Below are positions 23,418 through 34,770 of a DNA stretch of 34,770 nt, in pieces (position 1 is the first letter of the stretch; every line of letters starts with the position of its first letter). Source of the stretch: Prochlorococcus sp. AG-315-C08 (GTDB lineage Bacteria > Cyanobacteriota > Cyanobacteriia > PCC-6307 > Cyanobiaceae). The notes beneath the pieces are model-generated. The model was not told the origin of the DNA. It ran no database searches and saw only the letters and a program-made list of their open reading frames with translations. The stretch lies in the NCBI GenBank assembly GCA_003284185.1, contig QBWB01000007.1, positions 1-34,770 on the forward strand, in the 5' to 3' direction. The position numbers and the translations under genes were made by a program.

Positions 23418-23462
23418 GAATAAATAAAGTGTTTTTAATAAATGTTTTTCGTACTGAGTTGA

Positions 23463-26400
23463 TTACTCTTCGTAATCTGATACCCCCAACGATTCATAAG
23501 TAGGCCTGCTTGGTGTGTTTCTACGCGGATTTACATCTTGCATTAGATCCACCTCTTTTCCTTCATCTGTATAAACACCAATATCTAATCCCAATGACTG
23601 AAGTTCTCTCATTAAAACTTTGAAAGATTCAGGGGTCCCAGGTCTCGGAATTGGCTTACCTTTTACAATCGAATTAAGAGCCTCGTTACGACCTTGCATA
23701 TCATCTGACTTGACAGTTAAGAGTTCTTGCAAAGTATATGCAGCGCCATAAGCCTCTAAAGCCCATACTTCCATTTCACCCAATCGTTGTCCCCCTTGTT
23801 GAGCCTTCCCTCCTAAAGGTTGTTGTGTAACCAAAGAATAAGGTCCAGTCGAACGTGCATGAATCTTGTCATCGACTAAATGAACAAGCTTCAGGAAGTG
23901 CGCATAACCAACAGCAACTGGTTGATCAAAAGGTTCTCCACTGCGACCATCTGTTAAAAGCAACTTTCCTGGATCATCCGGATTGAAAACCCATGATTTA
24001 CCTGGTTGCTTAGCTGCTTCTTTCAAATAAGCTTGAACTGTCTTATTAGACATCTCCGGTCCATACATCTCATCAAAAGGCACAACTTTAACTCGACAAT
24101 TCAAGTTTGAGGCAGCCCACCCCATAAGAAGCTCAAACACTTGTCCTACATTCATTCTACTTGGGACACCAAGAGGGTTCAGACATATATCAACAGGTGT
24201 TCCATCTGGAAGATAAGGCATATCTTCTCTTGGAAGTATTCGACTAATAATTCCTTTATTCCCATGTCGGCCTGCCATTTTATCGCCAACTTGAATCTTT
24301 CTTCTTTGCGCGACATAAACTCTAACTACCATATTTGCCCCAGGTGGTAATTCGTCACCTTGTTCTCTGGTATAAATTCTCACATCGACTACACGTCCTC
24401 TTTCTGTTGAAGGAACTCGAAGAGAATTATCTCTAACATCTCTTGCTTTTTCGCCGAAAATGGCTCTTAAAAGTTTTTCTTCTGGTGGTTGATCTGATTC
24501 TCCTTTTGGAGTTACTTTCCCTACAAGAATATCTCCACTCTCAACAAAAGCTCCTGTTCTAATAATTCCCATTTCATCCAGATTACCTAGATTATCTTCT
24601 GATACATTTGGAATTTCTCTTGTAATTTCCTCAGGTCCTAGCTTGGTTTGTCTCGCTTCAATTTCATATTTTTCTATATGGACTGAAGTATAAAGGTCAT
24701 CTTTTACTAATCTTTCACTTACAAGAATAGCATCTTCATAGTTGTAGCCTTCCCATGGCATATAAGCAATTAAAACATTTTGGCCAAGGGCTATTTCCCC
24801 CCCTTCACAAGCTGATCCATCAGCTAAAACTTGGCCAACAATAACTGGATCGCCGTTAAAAACTATTGGCCTTTGATTCAAGCAAGTATCTTGATTGGAT
24901 CGTTGATATTTTTGTAAATAATGGGTGTGATCATTGCCTTCATCGTCAGTAACTATGATTGCATTAGCGTCTACATAGGTAACTGTTCCATTCACTTTTG
25001 ATATTGGAACCATTCCCGAGTCTCTTGCGACTTGAGGCTCCAAACCTGTTCCAACAAGAGGACGTTCTGGACGCAAAAGAGGAACTGCTTGTCTTTGCAT
25101 ATTTGAACCCATTAAGGCTCTGTTTGCATCATCGTGCTCCAAAAATGGTATTAACGACGCAGCTACAGAAATAACCTGAACTGGTGATAGTTGAACGTAA
25201 TCAACTTGCACAGGAGGAACTGTTTCAAAATCTTGTCGATACCTAACAGGTATAAGTTCTGACAAAATTTTTCCTTCTTTATTTGTAGCAACGTCACCTG
25301 GGGCAACTCTACATTCATCCTCCAAGTCTGCAGATAAATAAATAGGGTCACCTTCTTTAATTACACGACCATTTTCCACCTTCCAAAAGGGTGTCTCAAT
25401 AAAACCATATTGATTAACTCGGGCATGAGTAGCTAATGAATTAATAAGACCTGCATTAGGACCTTCAGGAGTTTCAATTGGACAAAGTCTTCCATAATGT
25501 GATGGATGTATATCTCTAACAGCAAAACCTGCTCTTTCACGAGTCAATCCACCTGGACCTAAAGCAGAAATACGCCTTTTGTGTGTTAATTCCGCTAATG
25601 GATTTGTTTGATCCATAAATTGACTTAATTGACTTGAGCCAAAAAATTCTTTAATTGCAGCAACCAAAGGTTTTGGATTAACCAATTGTGCTGGAGTAAG
25701 AGAATCAGTTTCTCCAACTGTCATTCTCTCTTTAATTATCCTTTCAAGTCTATTTAAACCAACACGAACTTGATTTTGCAGAAGTTCTCCAACGGATCTA
25801 ACTCTTCTATTACCTAAATGATCAATATCATCTAAAGTCGCACCACCAACATCTAATTCTAAATTGATCAGATAATCCAAAGTAGATAGAACATCTTCAT
25901 GTGTCAGAGTTCTTAAATTATCGGGTATGGTTAAACGTAATTTCTTATTTATTTTATATCTTCCTACTCTTCCTAAATCATAACGCTTAGGATCAAAAAA
26001 TCTTGTTTGAAGTAACTGCTGTCCTCCACTTACAGATGGGGGCTCACCTGGTCTTAATTTCTTATAAAGTTCTAATAAAGCCTGATCTTCTGAACTAATA
26101 CCTTCTTCATTAGCTGAATCAATTGATTTTTGATAAAATTCAGGATGACGTAATTTATCTATCACATCATTATCTGATAAACCCATTGCCCTCATTAGGA
26201 CATGCGCATTTATTTTTCTTGTTTTATCTACTCGAACATGTAATAAATCATTTTTATCAGTTTCAAATTTCAACCATGCCCCTCGGTTAGGAATCACACT
26301 TGCATTGTAAGTTCTGCGACCATTTTTATCTTGCTCATCTTTAAAATAAACTCCTGGACTTCTTACAATCTGATTAACTATTACTCTTTCTGCACCATTA

Positions 26401-26753
26401 ATAATAAAGGTTCCCCTTTCTGTCATTAATGGAAGTTCTCCTATAAAAACTTCTTGTTCTTTAATTTCACCAGTCTCTTTGTTAATCAATCGACAAGTAA
26501 CATACATTTGAGAAGCAAAAGTTGCATCTCTTCTTTTTGCTTCTTCTACATCATGTCTAGGGCGCTTTAACCTATACTCTGCACCTATAAAATGTAATTC
26601 TAGCTTACCTGTATAATCAGTAATAGGAGAAAAATTATCTAATTCTTCTATCAACCCTTTATCCAAAAACCACTTAAAACTTGATCTTTGAACCTCAACC
26701 AAATCAGGCAGATATGTAGCTGATTTGGCTACCTGAATCGCGCTTCTGCTCAT
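23463..26753 (-). CDS. rpoB: RNA polymerase subunit beta
   Basis: The 1096-residue catalytic beta subunit, shorter than the E. coli protein because the lineage-specific insertions are missing, as in other cyanobacteria. The rifampicin-pocket segment [21 protein letters not shown], with [18 protein letters not shown] after it, is intact. [14 protein letters not shown] and the clamp-side [10 protein letters not shown] region are present, as is the C-terminal [18 protein letters not shown]. It starts with ATG at 26751-26753 and is the first gene of the rpoB-rpoC1-rpoC2 run. A 240-base spacer upstream separates it from tatD and holds an inverted repeat and a TTGACA box. Confidence 0.98.
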   Translation of the reverse strand: MSRSAIQVAKSATYLPDLVEVQRSSFKWFLDKGLIEELDNFSPITDYTGKLELHFIGAEYRLKRPRHDVEEAKRRDATFASQMYVTCRLINKETGEIKEQEVFIGELPLMTERGTFIINGAERVIVNQIVRSPGVYFKDEQDKNGRRTYNASVIPNRGAWLKFETDKNDLLHVRVDKTRKINAHVLMRAMGLSDNDVIDKLRHPEFYQKSIDSANEEGISSEDQALLELYKKLRPGEPPSVSGGQQLLQTRFFDPKRYDLGRVGRYKINKKLRLTIPDNLRTLTHEDVLSTLDYLINLELDVGGATLDDIDHLGNRRVRSVGELLQNQVRVGLNRLERIIKERMTVGETDSLTPAQLVNPKPLVAAIKEFFGSSQLSQFMDQTNPLAELTHKRRISALGPGGLTRERAGFAVRDIHPSHYGRLCPIETPEGPNAGLINSLATHARVNQYGFIETPFWKVENGRVIKEGDPIYLSADLEDECRVAPGDVATNKEGKILSELIPVRYRQDFETVPPVQVDYVQLSPVQVISVAASLIPFLEHDDANRALMGSNMQRQAVPLLRPERPLVGTGLEPQVARDSGMVPISKVNGTVTYVDANAIIVTDDEGNDHTHYLQKYQRSNQDTCLNQRPIVFNGDPVIVGQVLADGSACEGGEIALGQNVLIAYMPWEGYNYEDAILVSERLVKDDLYTSVHIEKYEIEARQTKLGPEEITREIPNVSEDNLGNLDEMGIIRTGAFVESGDILVGKVTPKGESDQPPEEKLLRAIFGEKARDVRDNSLRVPSTERGRVVDVRIYTREQGDELPPGANMVVRVYVAQRRKIQVGDKMAGRHGNKGIISRILPREDMPYLPDGTPVDICLNPLGVPSRMNVGQVFELLMGWAASNLNCRVKVVPFDEMYGPEMSNKTVQAYLKEAAKQPGKSWVFNPDDPGKLLLTDGRSGEPFDQPVAVGYAHFLKLVHLVDDKIHARSTGPYSLVTQQPLGGKAQQGGQRLGEMEVWALEAYGAAYTLQELLTVKSDDMQGRNEALNSIVKGKPIPRPGTPESFKVLMRELQSLGLDIGVYTDEGKEVDLMQDVNPRRNTPSRPTYESLGVSDYEE

Positions 26754-26993
26754 TCGAAACCTAAGTTTATATTTAGAGGACTGGGGTGGGATTTTGCATT
26801 AGCCTGAAAGCTAAGAAGGAAGAAATAAAAACAATTCAAATAGTAATCCTGAAAAAAGATTTATTTGAATTGAATCAATAAGAACTTACTTAACTAGACT
26901 TTGCAAGGGTTTAGCGCAGATCCCAACACTAAACCACGACAAAAAACAATTCTACACTTTAAATAGATATTAAACCAGAGAAAATGTCAATTT
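26754..26993 (-). promoter_or_regulatory. rpoB upstream region with candidate promoter and 11-bp inverted repeat
   Basis: This is the longest gene-free stretch between well-formed genes (240 bases). On the minus strand, a consensus TTGACA lies at 26985-26990, followed after 17 bases by TCTATT at 26962-26967, a moderate -35/-10 pair directed at rpoB. An 11-base perfect inverted repeat lies nearer the gene: CAATTCAAATA at 26832-26842 and TATTTGAATTG at 26862-26872, with a 19-base loop. It would form a hairpin in a long rpoB leader. The promoter call is a pattern match only. Confidence 0.45.
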
Positions 26994-27782
26994 TTAAGGC
27001 AACCCAAACAATCTTCTAGCATTTGAAGTACTTCGTTGGGCAACCTCAAAAAACGTATCTCCTCTAAGGTCTGCTATTTTCTCTGCCACAAATTTGACAT
27101 AAGACGGCTCATTTCTCTTGCCTCTATTAGGCACAGGAGAAAGGAAAGGACTGTCGGTCTCAATAAGAAATCTATTTGATGGGACTTCTTTAGCGCACTC
27201 ATGTATGTCTGTAGATTTTGAAAAAGTAATATTTCCACTAAAACTTATATAAAATCCAAGATCAAGAAATCCTTCCATCTCGTAAGAATTACCACTCCAG
27301 CAATGCATTACACCTTTTGGGCAAGACCCCTCAGAACTAAGGTTATTAAAAACTTCTAACATTTCTTTTGCTGCATCTCTACAATGAACAATTATCGGCA
27401 AATCCAATTCATTGGCTAGTTTTAGCTGGGGTAATAAAACTGTAAGCTGATCATCTAAATTGTCTGCTTTAAAAAGATCAAGTCCTAATTCTCCGATAGC
27501 AACAACTCTGGAATCATCAAGAGCTGCATTTCTTAAAATTTCAATAGTTTCTAAATTCCAGCATTGAATATCTAAAGGGTGAACACCAACTGAATATCTT
27601 AATTCCTTGAATTGATCCGCCAAAGACTTAATGGCTGGAATTTCAGAAGGTTCTATACAAGCATGTAAAAGACTCTTAACTCCTGAGGATCTCCATCTAG
27701 AAGCAACTTCTTCTCTATCCTCTTCAAAATTAGAAAGCACAATATGACAATGACTGTCTATAAGAGGAATTAAATCAGTCAA
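26994..27782 (-). CDS. tatD: TatD family metal-dependent hydrolase
   Basis: A 262-residue TIM-barrel hydrolase of the TatD DNase family. It has metal ligands in DSHCHI (9-14), VHPLDIQ, the GELGLDL glutamate, HCRDA, HCWSGN and the final ETDSPFL. Members have nuclease activity in other bacteria (3'-5' exonuclease, D-aminoacyl-tRNA deacylase claims exist), so the substrate here is uncertain. The only in-frame start before the conserved region is TTG at 27780-27782, as an in-frame TAA lies 21 bases upstream. It follows rpsT on the same strand after 51 bases. Confidence 0.92.
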   Translation of the reverse strand: MTDLIPLIDSHCHIVLSNFEEDREEVASRWRSSGVKSLLHACIEPSEIPAIKSLADQFKELRYSVGVHPLDIQCWNLETIEILRNAALDDSRVVAIGELGLDLFKADNLDDQLTVLLPQLKLANELDLPIIVHCRDAAKEMLEVFNNLSSEGSCPKGVMHCWSGNSYEMEGFLDLGFYISFSGNITFSKSTDIHECAKEVPSNRFLIETDSPFLSPVPNRGKRNEPSYVKFVAEKIADLRGDTFFEVAQRSTSNARRLFGLP

Positions 27783-27833
27783 ATGAATTAAGAGACTACT
27801 TTATTAACTATATGAATTCTAAATTATTTCAGT

Positions 27834-28169
<336 letters not shown>

Positions 28170-28251
28170 CTACCTCAAGACCATGAAGAAGAACGACATA
28201 AATCATAAATAAGGCATAAGATAACCAAATTGAACCTATAGCCAAAAGTTC

Positions 28252-29601
28252 ATGACGCAAATATTTAATAAACAGGAGTCAAAAAATTCTGTTTCTAAAA
28301 AATTTATTATCAAGTCCACCAACAAAATAGAACAAGCGAACTTTGAGTTAAACAGAATAACTGAGAGAACATCTGGAGCGATTCAAGAACAAGCCTCTGA
28401 AGTAGTTAGAGAAATTCTCCAAAACGTAAAAGAAAGAGGAGACGAAGCTCTGCTGGAATATACGCAAGTTTTTGATGGATTCCTTGCCAAACCATTACAG
28501 ATTTCCTCAGAACTAATCTTTAAAGCTTGGGAAAAAACCCCAACCCCTTTACAAAAAGCCCTTTTAACAGCAAAAAAAAGGATCGAAATTTTTCACAACC
28601 TTCAAATACCAAAAAATATTTATTACACAGGTCCTCATGGTGAATCTCTAGGGAGGCAATGGAACCCTGTTGAGAAAGCAGGTATATACATTCCTGGAGG
28701 GAGAGCAGCCTATCCAAGCACCGTTTTAATGAATGCCATACCTGCATTAGTTGCTGGCGTAAAAGAAATTATTATGGTCTCTCCTGCTAATTCTCAAGGA
28801 GAGATCAATCAAACAGTTTTAGCCGCAGCGCACATTTCAGGTATTAATAAAATTTTTCGTGTTGGAGGGGCCCAGGCGATTGGAGCACTTGCAAATGGAA
28901 CTACTTCAATTCCAAAAGTAGATGTAATTAGTGGTCCTGGAAATATATATGTAACTCTGGCAAAGAAAATTGTTTACGGAACAGTAGGGATAGACTCTCT
29001 TGCCGGACCTAGTGAAGTTTTAATAATCGCAGATCATTCTGCAAAATTAGAACACATTGCATCAGACCTTTTAGCGCAAGCGGAGCACGACCCACTTGCC
29101 GCTGCAATTTTAATTACTACTGAGAAAAGATTTGCAGAAGAACTACCAAATGAACTCGAACGTCAACTGACAAATCATCCAAGATCAGAAATCTGCAAGA
29201 AATCACTTATGGACTGGGGTTTAATAATTACTTGTGATGATTTAAAGACTTGCGCACAATTAAGTAATGATTTCGCTCCAGAACATCTTGAATTACTTGT
29301 AGAAAATCCTAAAGAGTTCTCTACAAACATTAAGAATGCGGGCGCAATATTTATTGGTTCATGGAGTCCAGAAGCTATTGGGGACTATCTCGCAGGTCCG
29401 AATCATACTCTCCCAACCTCAGGCACTGCACGCTTTTCAGGAGCTCTTGGAGTCGAAACATTCATGAAAAATACTTCAATTATCGAGTTCTCAAAAAGAG
29501 CCTTTAATGAGACAAAACAAGATGTAATACAACTAGCGCAAAGCGAAGGCTTATTTAGTCATGCAGAGTCTTTAAAAATAAGAGATACTAAACTCTCTTA
29601 A
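28252..29601 (+). CDS. hisD: histidinol dehydrogenase
   Basis: NAD-dependent, zinc-binding enzyme for the last two steps of histidine synthesis, histidinol to histidinal to histidine. The 449-residue protein has [53 protein letters not shown], the zinc/substrate AEHDPLAAA and the [14 protein letters not shown] signature. The ATG at 28252 gives an N-terminal extension of about 25 residues before the usual start of homology. Its stop overlaps rpiA by 14 bases on the opposite strand, inside an 18-base perfect palindrome. Confidence 0.96.
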   Translation: MTQIFNKQESKNSVSKKFIIKSTNKIEQANFELNRITERTSGAIQEQASEVVREILQNVKERGDEALLEYTQVFDGFLAKPLQISSELIFKAWEKTPTPLQKALLTAKKRIEIFHNLQIPKNIYYTGPHGESLGRQWNPVEKAGIYIPGGRAAYPSTVLMNAIPALVAGVKEIIMVSPANSQGEINQTVLAAAHISGINKIFRVGGAQAIGALANGTTSIPKVDVISGPGNIYVTLAKKIVYGTVGIDSLAGPSEVLIIADHSAKLEHIASDLLAQAEHDPLAAAILITTEKRFAEELPNELERQLTNHPRSEICKKSLMDWGLIITCDDLKTCAQLSNDFAPEHLELLVENPKEFSTNIKNAGAIFIGSWSPEAIGDYLAGPNHTLPTSGTARFSGALGVETFMKNTSIIEFSKRAFNETKQDVIQLAQSEGLFSHAESLKIRDTKLS

Positions 29602-30298
29602 GAGAGTTAACACTTGCTATTCCATCATTAATCTCTCCCACTAATACTTCATCAGCAAGATTCACAAAAAGACCGTTTTCCAGTACACCTGGAATATTAT
29701 TAATTTGACTTTCTAGAGCTTTGGGTAGATCAATCCCATTTTTGAAAATCACATCAAGAATTAAATTGCCTTGATCAGTAACCACTGGGCCAGCTTTTCT
29801 TTGAGCCATCCTTAACTCACTTATTCCACCCATATCTTCTAAGGATTTACGCACTTGTTTCCAAGCCACAGGTAGAACCTCTACCGGCAATTTAAAATCT
29901 AGATTCAACTTCTCAACAACTTTAGATGAATCAACTACCACCAAAAATTTTTTTGAAATAGCCGCAACAAGCTTTTCCTGTACGTGACAAGCACCCCCAC
30001 CCTTAATAAGTTGAAAACTTGGATCAACCTCATCTGCCCCATCAATTGCTAAATCAATCTGTGAAACTGCAGAAAGAGAAGTCAGAGGAATTCCTAAGTC
30101 GCCCGCTAAAACTTCCCCTTGGAAAGATGTAGGGATACCCAAAACATCTTTAATTTCACCAGAATTAATTTTTTGACCTAAAGCTTCAATCATCAAAGCG
30201 GCCGTTGAACCCGAACCGAGCCCAAGAACCATTCCATTATCTATTTGATCAACAGCAGCTTGAGCAACTGCTTTTTTCATCTGAGTTTGTAGATCCAC
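29588..30298 (-). CDS. rpiA: ribose-5-phosphate isomerase A
   Basis: Interconverts ribose-5-phosphate and ribulose-5-phosphate in the Calvin and pentose phosphate cycles. Present are [26 protein letters not shown] with catalytic Asp, and [14 protein letters not shown]. The frame is open up to TTG at 30331 (247 residues). I prefer GTG at 30296-30298, because the protein then begins [11 protein letters not shown], matching relatives as I remember them, giving 236 residues. If the TTG at 30331 is used, the gap to the htrA stop is 5 bases instead of 38. It is convergent with hisD and its stop TAG lies in hisD. Confidence 0.94.
   Translation of the reverse strand: MDLQTQMKKAVAQAAVDQIDNGMVLGLGSGSTAALMIEALGQKINSGEIKDVLGIPTSFQGEVLAGDLGIPLTSLSAVSQIDLAIDGADEVDPSFQLIKGGGACHVQEKLVAAISKKFLVVVDSSKVVEKLNLDFKLPVEVLPVAWKQVRKSLEDMGGISELRMAQRKAGPVVTDQGNLILDVIFKNGIDLPKALESQINNIPGVLENGLFVNLADEVLVGEINDGIASVNSLKRV
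29591..29608. repeat. 18-bp perfect palindrome across the hisD/rpiA stops
   Basis: The bases AACTCTCTTAAGAGAGTT read identically on both strands. The palindrome covers the hisD stop TAA (29599-29601) and abuts the rpiA stop TAG (29588-29590), so it codes the C-terminal residues of both convergent genes. As RNA it forms a 7-bp hairpin with a TTAA loop in either transcript. Neither side has a T-run, so termination by this element alone is doubtful. Confidence 0.6.
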
Positions 30299-30336
30299 TT
30301 TCTGAAATATCACTTTGAGTGACAGTAGCAAGGTTT

Positions 30337-31578
<1,242 letters not shown>

Positions 31579-31584
31579 TTAATT

Positions 31585-31668
31585 GCCTGACGGTTACCTC
31601 CCAGCTGGGGAGGCAGGTCAAAACTAAAACCGCTCGGGCTACATAGTCCGACTTTGACACTGCCTTTT
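31585..31668 (+). ncRNA. Structured GC-rich leader or small RNA with terminator-like stem, upstream of rimP
   Basis: This 80-base segment (about 57% GC, counted by hand, in an AT-rich region) folds strongly on the plus strand. A hairpin pairs CCTCCC (31597-31602) with GGGAGG (31608-31613). A second stem pairs 31614-31622 with 31653-31662 with one bulged A (31659), extendable through GG-CC. It holds an inner hairpin CGGGCT (31635-31640) with AGTCCG (31645-31650). TTTT follows at 31665-31668. CCTG at 31586-31589 could pair with CAGG at 31614-31617, sequestering the second stem's 5' arm, an attenuator-like arrangement. Weak -10-like TAAGAT lies at 31573-31578. No Rfam family is recognised; it is not SRP, tmRNA or tRNA. 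Confidence 0.5.
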
Positions 31669-32137
31669 GTCTAACCCCATCGCTTCAGAACTAAAAGAAA
31701 TTGCATCAAGTGCAGCCATTATTAATGGCTTTGAGGTCGTTGAGATAGAGATGCTCACTCATTCAAGGCCATTATCCATTCAAGTTAATGTTCGACATAG
31801 AGATCCTGGAAAGGAAGTTACTGTTGATGATTGTGCATTTCTAAGCCAACCCATAGATGAAGCTATTCAAAACTCATCTACTATAAACCAACCATTTATT
31901 TTAGAGATAAGCAGCGAAGGTATTGGTGAGTTTTTGACTGAGGAAAGAGATTTTCAAACGTTCAAAGGATTTCCAGTTGAAGTTACTTATCAGGATTTAA
32001 AAAAAGTTGAACAACAAAAAAAAGGTTTACTTCTTGCCAAATCCGAAGATGATCTTCAAATAAACCAAAAAGGAAGGATTAATCGAATCCCCATAAAAGA
32101 TGTCCTCAGAGTTCGCCTTAGCACATCTTCTGGTTAA
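31667..32137 (+). CDS. rimP: ribosome maturation factor RimP
   Basis: Small protein needed for 30S subunit maturation. The 156-residue protein shows the RimP pattern: FEVVEIEMLTHSRPLSIQV, VTVDDCAFLSQPIDEAI, ILEISSEGIGEFLTEERDF and a C-terminal SH3-like domain ending GRINRIPIKDVLRVRLS. The start is TTG at 31667-31669; an in-frame TGA at 31655 and no ATG before residue 29 leave no alternative. The start codon falls in the T-run after the leader stem, so leader folding may influence both transcription and initiation. It is the first gene of rimP-nusA-ylxR-infB. Confidence 0.94.
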   Translation: MSNPIASELKEIASSAAIINGFEVVEIEMLTHSRPLSIQVNVRHRDPGKEVTVDDCAFLSQPIDEAIQNSSTINQPFILEISSEGIGEFLTEERDFQTFKGFPVEVTYQDLKKVEQQKKGLLLAKSEDDLQINQKGRINRIPIKDVLRVRLSTSSG

Positions 32138-32194
32138 CTTCTAGATATATCAATTATCTAACCAAATCATTCTCCTCTATATATCCCATCCTCG

Positions 32195-33628
32195 ATGGCT
32201 CTTGTTCTACTCCCAGGCTTAAACAACTTAATTGAAGACATCAGTGAGGAGAAAAAACTTCCTTCACAAGTAGTCGAGGCTGCTCTAAGAGAAGCTCTAC
32301 TCAAAGGCTATGAAAGATATAGAAGAACTCTTTATTTGGGTATTAGCGAAGATCCATTCGAGGAGGACTATTTTAGTAATTTTGATGTTGGTCTTGATCT
32401 AGAAGAAGAAGGCTACAGAGTTTTAGCAAGCAAAATCATCGTCGAAGAGGTTGAAAGCGATGATCATCAAATAGCAATAACAGAAGTGATGCAAGTCGCT
32501 GATGATGCTCAAGTAGGAGACACTGTTGTTCTTGATGTAACTCCAGAGAAAGAAGAGTTTGGACGAATGGCTGCAGCCACAACGAAGCAAGTATTAGCTC
32601 AAAAATTGCGAGACCAACAAAGAAGAATGATTCAAGAGGAATTTGCAGACTTAGAAGATCCAGTCCTAACAGCCAGAGTCATTAGATTTGAACGCCAATC
32701 AATAATCATGGCTGTCAGTTCAGGTCTTGGCAGACCAGAAGTTGAAGCAGAACTTCCAAGAAGAGACCAACTGCCTAATGACAATTATCGAGCGAATGCA
32801 ACATTTAAGGTCTTTCTCAAAGAAGTTAGCGAAGTTCCCAGGCGAGGCCCTCAACTTTTTGTAAGCAGATCAAACGCTGGTTTAGTTGTATATTTATTTG
32901 AAAATGAAGTACCTGAAATCCAAGAAGGATCAGTAAGAATTGTTGCAGTAGCGCGTGAAGCAAATCCTCCTTCCAAAGCAGTAGGACCTAGAACAAAAGT
33001 TGCTGTTGACAGTATTGAAAGAGAAGTCGATCCAGTAGGAGCTTGCATAGGAGCTAGAGGAGCTCGAATTCAACAAGTAGTCAATGAACTCCGCGGAGAA
33101 AAAATTGATGTCATTCGCTGGTCATCTGACCCAGTTCAATACATATGTAATTCATTAAGCCCTGCAAGAGTAGAGGTAGTAAGACTTGTAGACCCTGAAG
33201 GTCAACATGCTCATGTTTTGGTGCCTCCGGACCAACTTAGTCTTGCCATTGGAAGAGAGGGGCAAAATGTAAGACTTGCTGCCAGACTCACAGGATGGAA
33301 AATAGATATTAAGAACTCTCAAGAATACGATCAAGCTTCTGAGGATTCTGAAGTTGCTGAATTAATTGCTCACAGAGAAGAAGAAGAATCTTTACAAAGA
33401 GAAGCCGAACAGAGACTTGAAGCCGAACAAACTGCAAGAGCCCAAGAAGATGCAAGATTAAGAGAGCTTTATCCTCTCCCAGAAGATGAAGAAGACTTTC
33501 CCGAAGATCAATTATCAAATATAGATTCGGATGAAAAAGACTTGGCTAAAACTGAAACAGAAAAAATAGATGATCAATCCGAAATTAATCAAAATGAAGA
33601 AGTAACAGAGGAGGAAGGAACCCGGTGA
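32195..33628 (+). CDS. nusA: transcription termination/antitermination factor NusA
   Basis: RNA polymerase-binding factor that controls pausing, termination and antitermination. The 477-residue protein has the NusA N-terminal domain ([20 protein letters not shown] at the start), an S1 domain around 130-200, and two KH domains including [15 protein letters not shown] and [17 protein letters not shown]. After about residue 375 comes an acidic, Glu-rich coiled tail of about 100 residues, which replaces the repeats seen in E. coli NusA. It starts with ATG at 32195, 57 bases after rimP, and overlaps ylxR by 4 bases (GTGA). Confidence 0.96.
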   Translation: MALVLLPGLNNLIEDISEEKKLPSQVVEAALREALLKGYERYRRTLYLGISEDPFEEDYFSNFDVGLDLEEEGYRVLASKIIVEEVESDDHQIAITEVMQVADDAQVGDTVVLDVTPEKEEFGRMAAATTKQVLAQKLRDQQRRMIQEEFADLEDPVLTARVIRFERQSIIMAVSSGLGRPEVEAELPRRDQLPNDNYRANATFKVFLKEVSEVPRRGPQLFVSRSNAGLVVYLFENEVPEIQEGSVRIVAVAREANPPSKAVGPRTKVAVDSIEREVDPVGACIGARGARIQQVVNELRGEKIDVIRWSSDPVQYICNSLSPARVEVVRLVDPEGQHAHVLVPPDQLSLAIGREGQNVRLAARLTGWKIDIKNSQEYDQASEDSEVAELIAHREEEESLQREAEQRLEAEQTARAQEDARLRELYPLPEDEEDFPEDQLSNIDSDEKDLAKTETEKIDDQSEINQNEEVTEEEGTR

Positions 33629-33900
33629 GTCAACGTCCCGTTCTGCGTCGATGTGTAGCATGTAGAAAAGTTCTGGATCGCCAGCAACTTTTAAGGGTTA
33701 CTAGAGATTTCCAGAATGGAGTAGTGCTCAACGGAGGGATGGGAAGATCTGCCTATCTTTGTCCTAATGAGAAATGCCTTGAAGATGCTTGGAAGAGAAA
33801 AAGACTGCAAAAAGCCTTAAAATGTGAAGTTCAATTCAGCGTTATCAATCTGCTCCAAAAGCGACTTAATACCTGCATTGATTCCAATACTGAGGCATGA
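33625..33900 (+). CDS. ylxR: YlxR family protein (DUF448)
   Basis: A 91-residue protein with RRCVACRKVLDRQQLLRVTR near the start and a GRSAYLCPNEKCLEDAWKRKRLQKAL segment, the YlxR/DUF448 pattern with Cys pairs that resemble a nucleic-acid-binding site. The family lies between nusA and infB in many bacteria and has been linked to RNA binding and RNase P; I would not assign more. It starts with GTG at 33625 preceded by a good Shine-Dalgarno (GAGGAAGGAA), and overlaps the nusA stop in GTGA, so it is translationally coupled. Confidence 0.93.
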   Translation: MSQRPVLRRCVACRKVLDRQQLLRVTRDFQNGVVLNGGMGRSAYLCPNEKCLEDAWKRKRLQKALKCEVQFSVINLLQKRLNTCIDSNTEA

Positions 33901-33955
33901 TGAAGGATATAAATCAATTCGCTCACTAACCAATCCTTGAAGAAAGGAAACATTA

Positions 33956-34770
33956 ATGACCAGCAGCGTTAAAATCAGGATTTACGAGTTGTCAAAGGAC
34001 TTAAACCTTGACAACAAAGATGTGCTTGATGCAGCTCGAAAACTTGCTATTGCAGCAAAGAGCCATAGCAGTTCAATAAGCAATCTTGAAGCTAATAAAA
34101 TTAAGAATTTTCTGAAAGAGAGCTCTTCTTCCCCCAAAGTAAAAAAGCCTAGTCAAAAACAAACTAAAGAGATTCTTTCAGTAAAAAAAGCGTCCTTAAA
34201 ACCTCTAAAAAATGTTAGCGATACAAAAAAAACCCAGAAAATAGATAAAAGCCAAAATTCAACTTCTAGTTACCAGTCTTCAAATCCAAGTTTGAAGGTA
34301 CCTTCTAAACCAAAACAAACCTTAATTCCATCCAAGGACAAATCCTCTTTCCTCAAAACCCAACAAAAAACCAATAAAAACTCTGAAAAAGTAATAAATG
34401 AACCTCCTCAACCTAATAAGCCATTACCTCCTAGCCCAAGACAAGAAATAAAACCTTCAGTTCATAAGCAGCCAAATAATCTTGTTGTGCCTAAGGAGAT
34501 TATTAGTCAGAAAAAAGAAAGCAATTCAAACCCAAATCAAAGAATCTCTCAAACTCCTAAAATACCTATATCAAAAACTCAACTGACTAGTAAACCTGAG
34601 CCAAAGAGACCCTTAGCTCCACCAAATAGACCTCAAATAAACCTTCAAGAGACTCGAAAACCTTCATTCATTAATCAAAGAAATAAACCTGGAATAACTC
34701 AGCGTTTAGTAACTCCTCAGAAATTAGGCTCTGGAAATCCTCAACGGACTAATAATCAAAACAAACAGAC
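33956..34770 (+). CDS. infB: translation initiation factor IF-2, N-terminal part (partial)
   Basis: The frame opens at ATG 33956, 55 bases after ylxR and with AAGAAAGGAA upstream as a ribosome binding site, and runs open to the window end (271 complete codons). It starts [20 protein letters not shown], the IF-2 N-terminal domain, followed by [20 protein letters not shown]. From about residue 58 it becomes a long low-complexity Lys, Ser, Pro and Gln-rich linker, usual for cyanobacterial IF-2. The GTPase domain is beyond the window. IF-2 delivers initiator tRNA to the 30S subunit. Confidence 0.95.
   Translation, partial: MTSSVKIRIYELSKDLNLDNKDVLDAARKLAIAAKSHSSSISNLEANKIKNFLKESSSSPKVKKPSQKQTKEILSVKKASLKPLKNVSDTKKTQKIDKSQNSTSSYQSSNPSLKVPSKPKQTLIPSKDKSSFLKTQQKTNKNSEKVINEPPQPNKPLPPSPRQEIKPSVHKQPNNLVVPKEIISQKKESNSNPNQRISQTPKIPISKTQLTSKPEPKRPLAPPNRPQINLQETRKPSFINQRNKPGITQRLVTPQKLGSGNPQRTNNQNKQ

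Noticed and set aside
31585-31668. Reading the rimP leader as SRP RNA, a tRNA or RNase P RNA
   Set aside because: It lacks the GGAAGGAAGCAGCC-type SRP apex, the TTCRANTC tRNA arm and the GGAAAGTCCGGGC motif of RNase P RNA.
32142-32160. TAGATA/TATCTA inverted repeat between rimP and nusA
   Set aside because: A six-base A-T rich stem with no T-run, within what expectation gives for this base composition.

Overview
The window reads as a chromosomal segment of a marine picocyanobacterium, most likely a low-GC, low-light type Prochlorococcus. The basis is gene content and protein character: rpoC split into rpoC1 and rpoC2 with a very large insertion in RpoC2, a high-light-inducible (Hli) protein, a Ycf35/DUF1257 protein, an ISE2-like Ski2 helicase, a BioK-type biotin esterase, AT-rich sequence, very short intergenic spaces and frequent TTG starts. 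The genus is an inference from remembered families; no search was run. There are no tRNA or rRNA genes, insertion sequences, phage genes or CRISPR arrays, and no gene-free stretch longer than about 240 bases. This is core genome.

Layout. 1-1831 (+): the 3' end of purB, then fumC. 1849-4626 (-): a large Ski2-like RNA helicase. 4760-9495 (+): the biotin cluster bioF-bioK-bioC-bioD, translationally coupled by 4-20 base overlaps, then bioA after a 195-base gap. 9568-10026 (-): a membrane-anchored J-domain protein, divergent from rsmG (10157-10906 +) across a spacer with an A19 tract and a 23-base direct repeat. 10903-13176 (-): DUF2997, Ycf35, a [4Fe-4S] ferredoxin and an aldo/keto reductase, packed as one unit. 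13260-16036 (-): a HEAT-repeat protein, a 41-residue membrane protein and a sodium:solute symporter.

16061-26753 (-): transcription runs rpoB-rpoC1-rpoC2-hli-rlmN, with a 50-residue Hli gene overlapping rlmN by 4 bases. 26994-28136 (-): rpsT then tatD. 28252-29601 (+): hisD, overlapping the convergent rpiA (29588-30298 -), which follows a DegP/HtrA protease (30337-31545 -). 31667-34770 (+): the conserved rimP-nusA-ylxR-infB operon, with infB cut off by the window end.

The most interesting non-coding signal is a GC-rich, strongly foldable segment at about 31585-31668, just before rimP. It has a terminator-like stem whose T-run contains the rimP TTG start codon, and an upstream hairpin that could compete with that stem. 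It could be a cis-regulatory leader or attenuator of the rimP-nusA-infB operon, or a small RNA. Two genes shorter than usual ORF cut-offs were read directly from the sequence: the Hli protein (17149-17301 -) and the 41-residue membrane protein (14094-14219 -).
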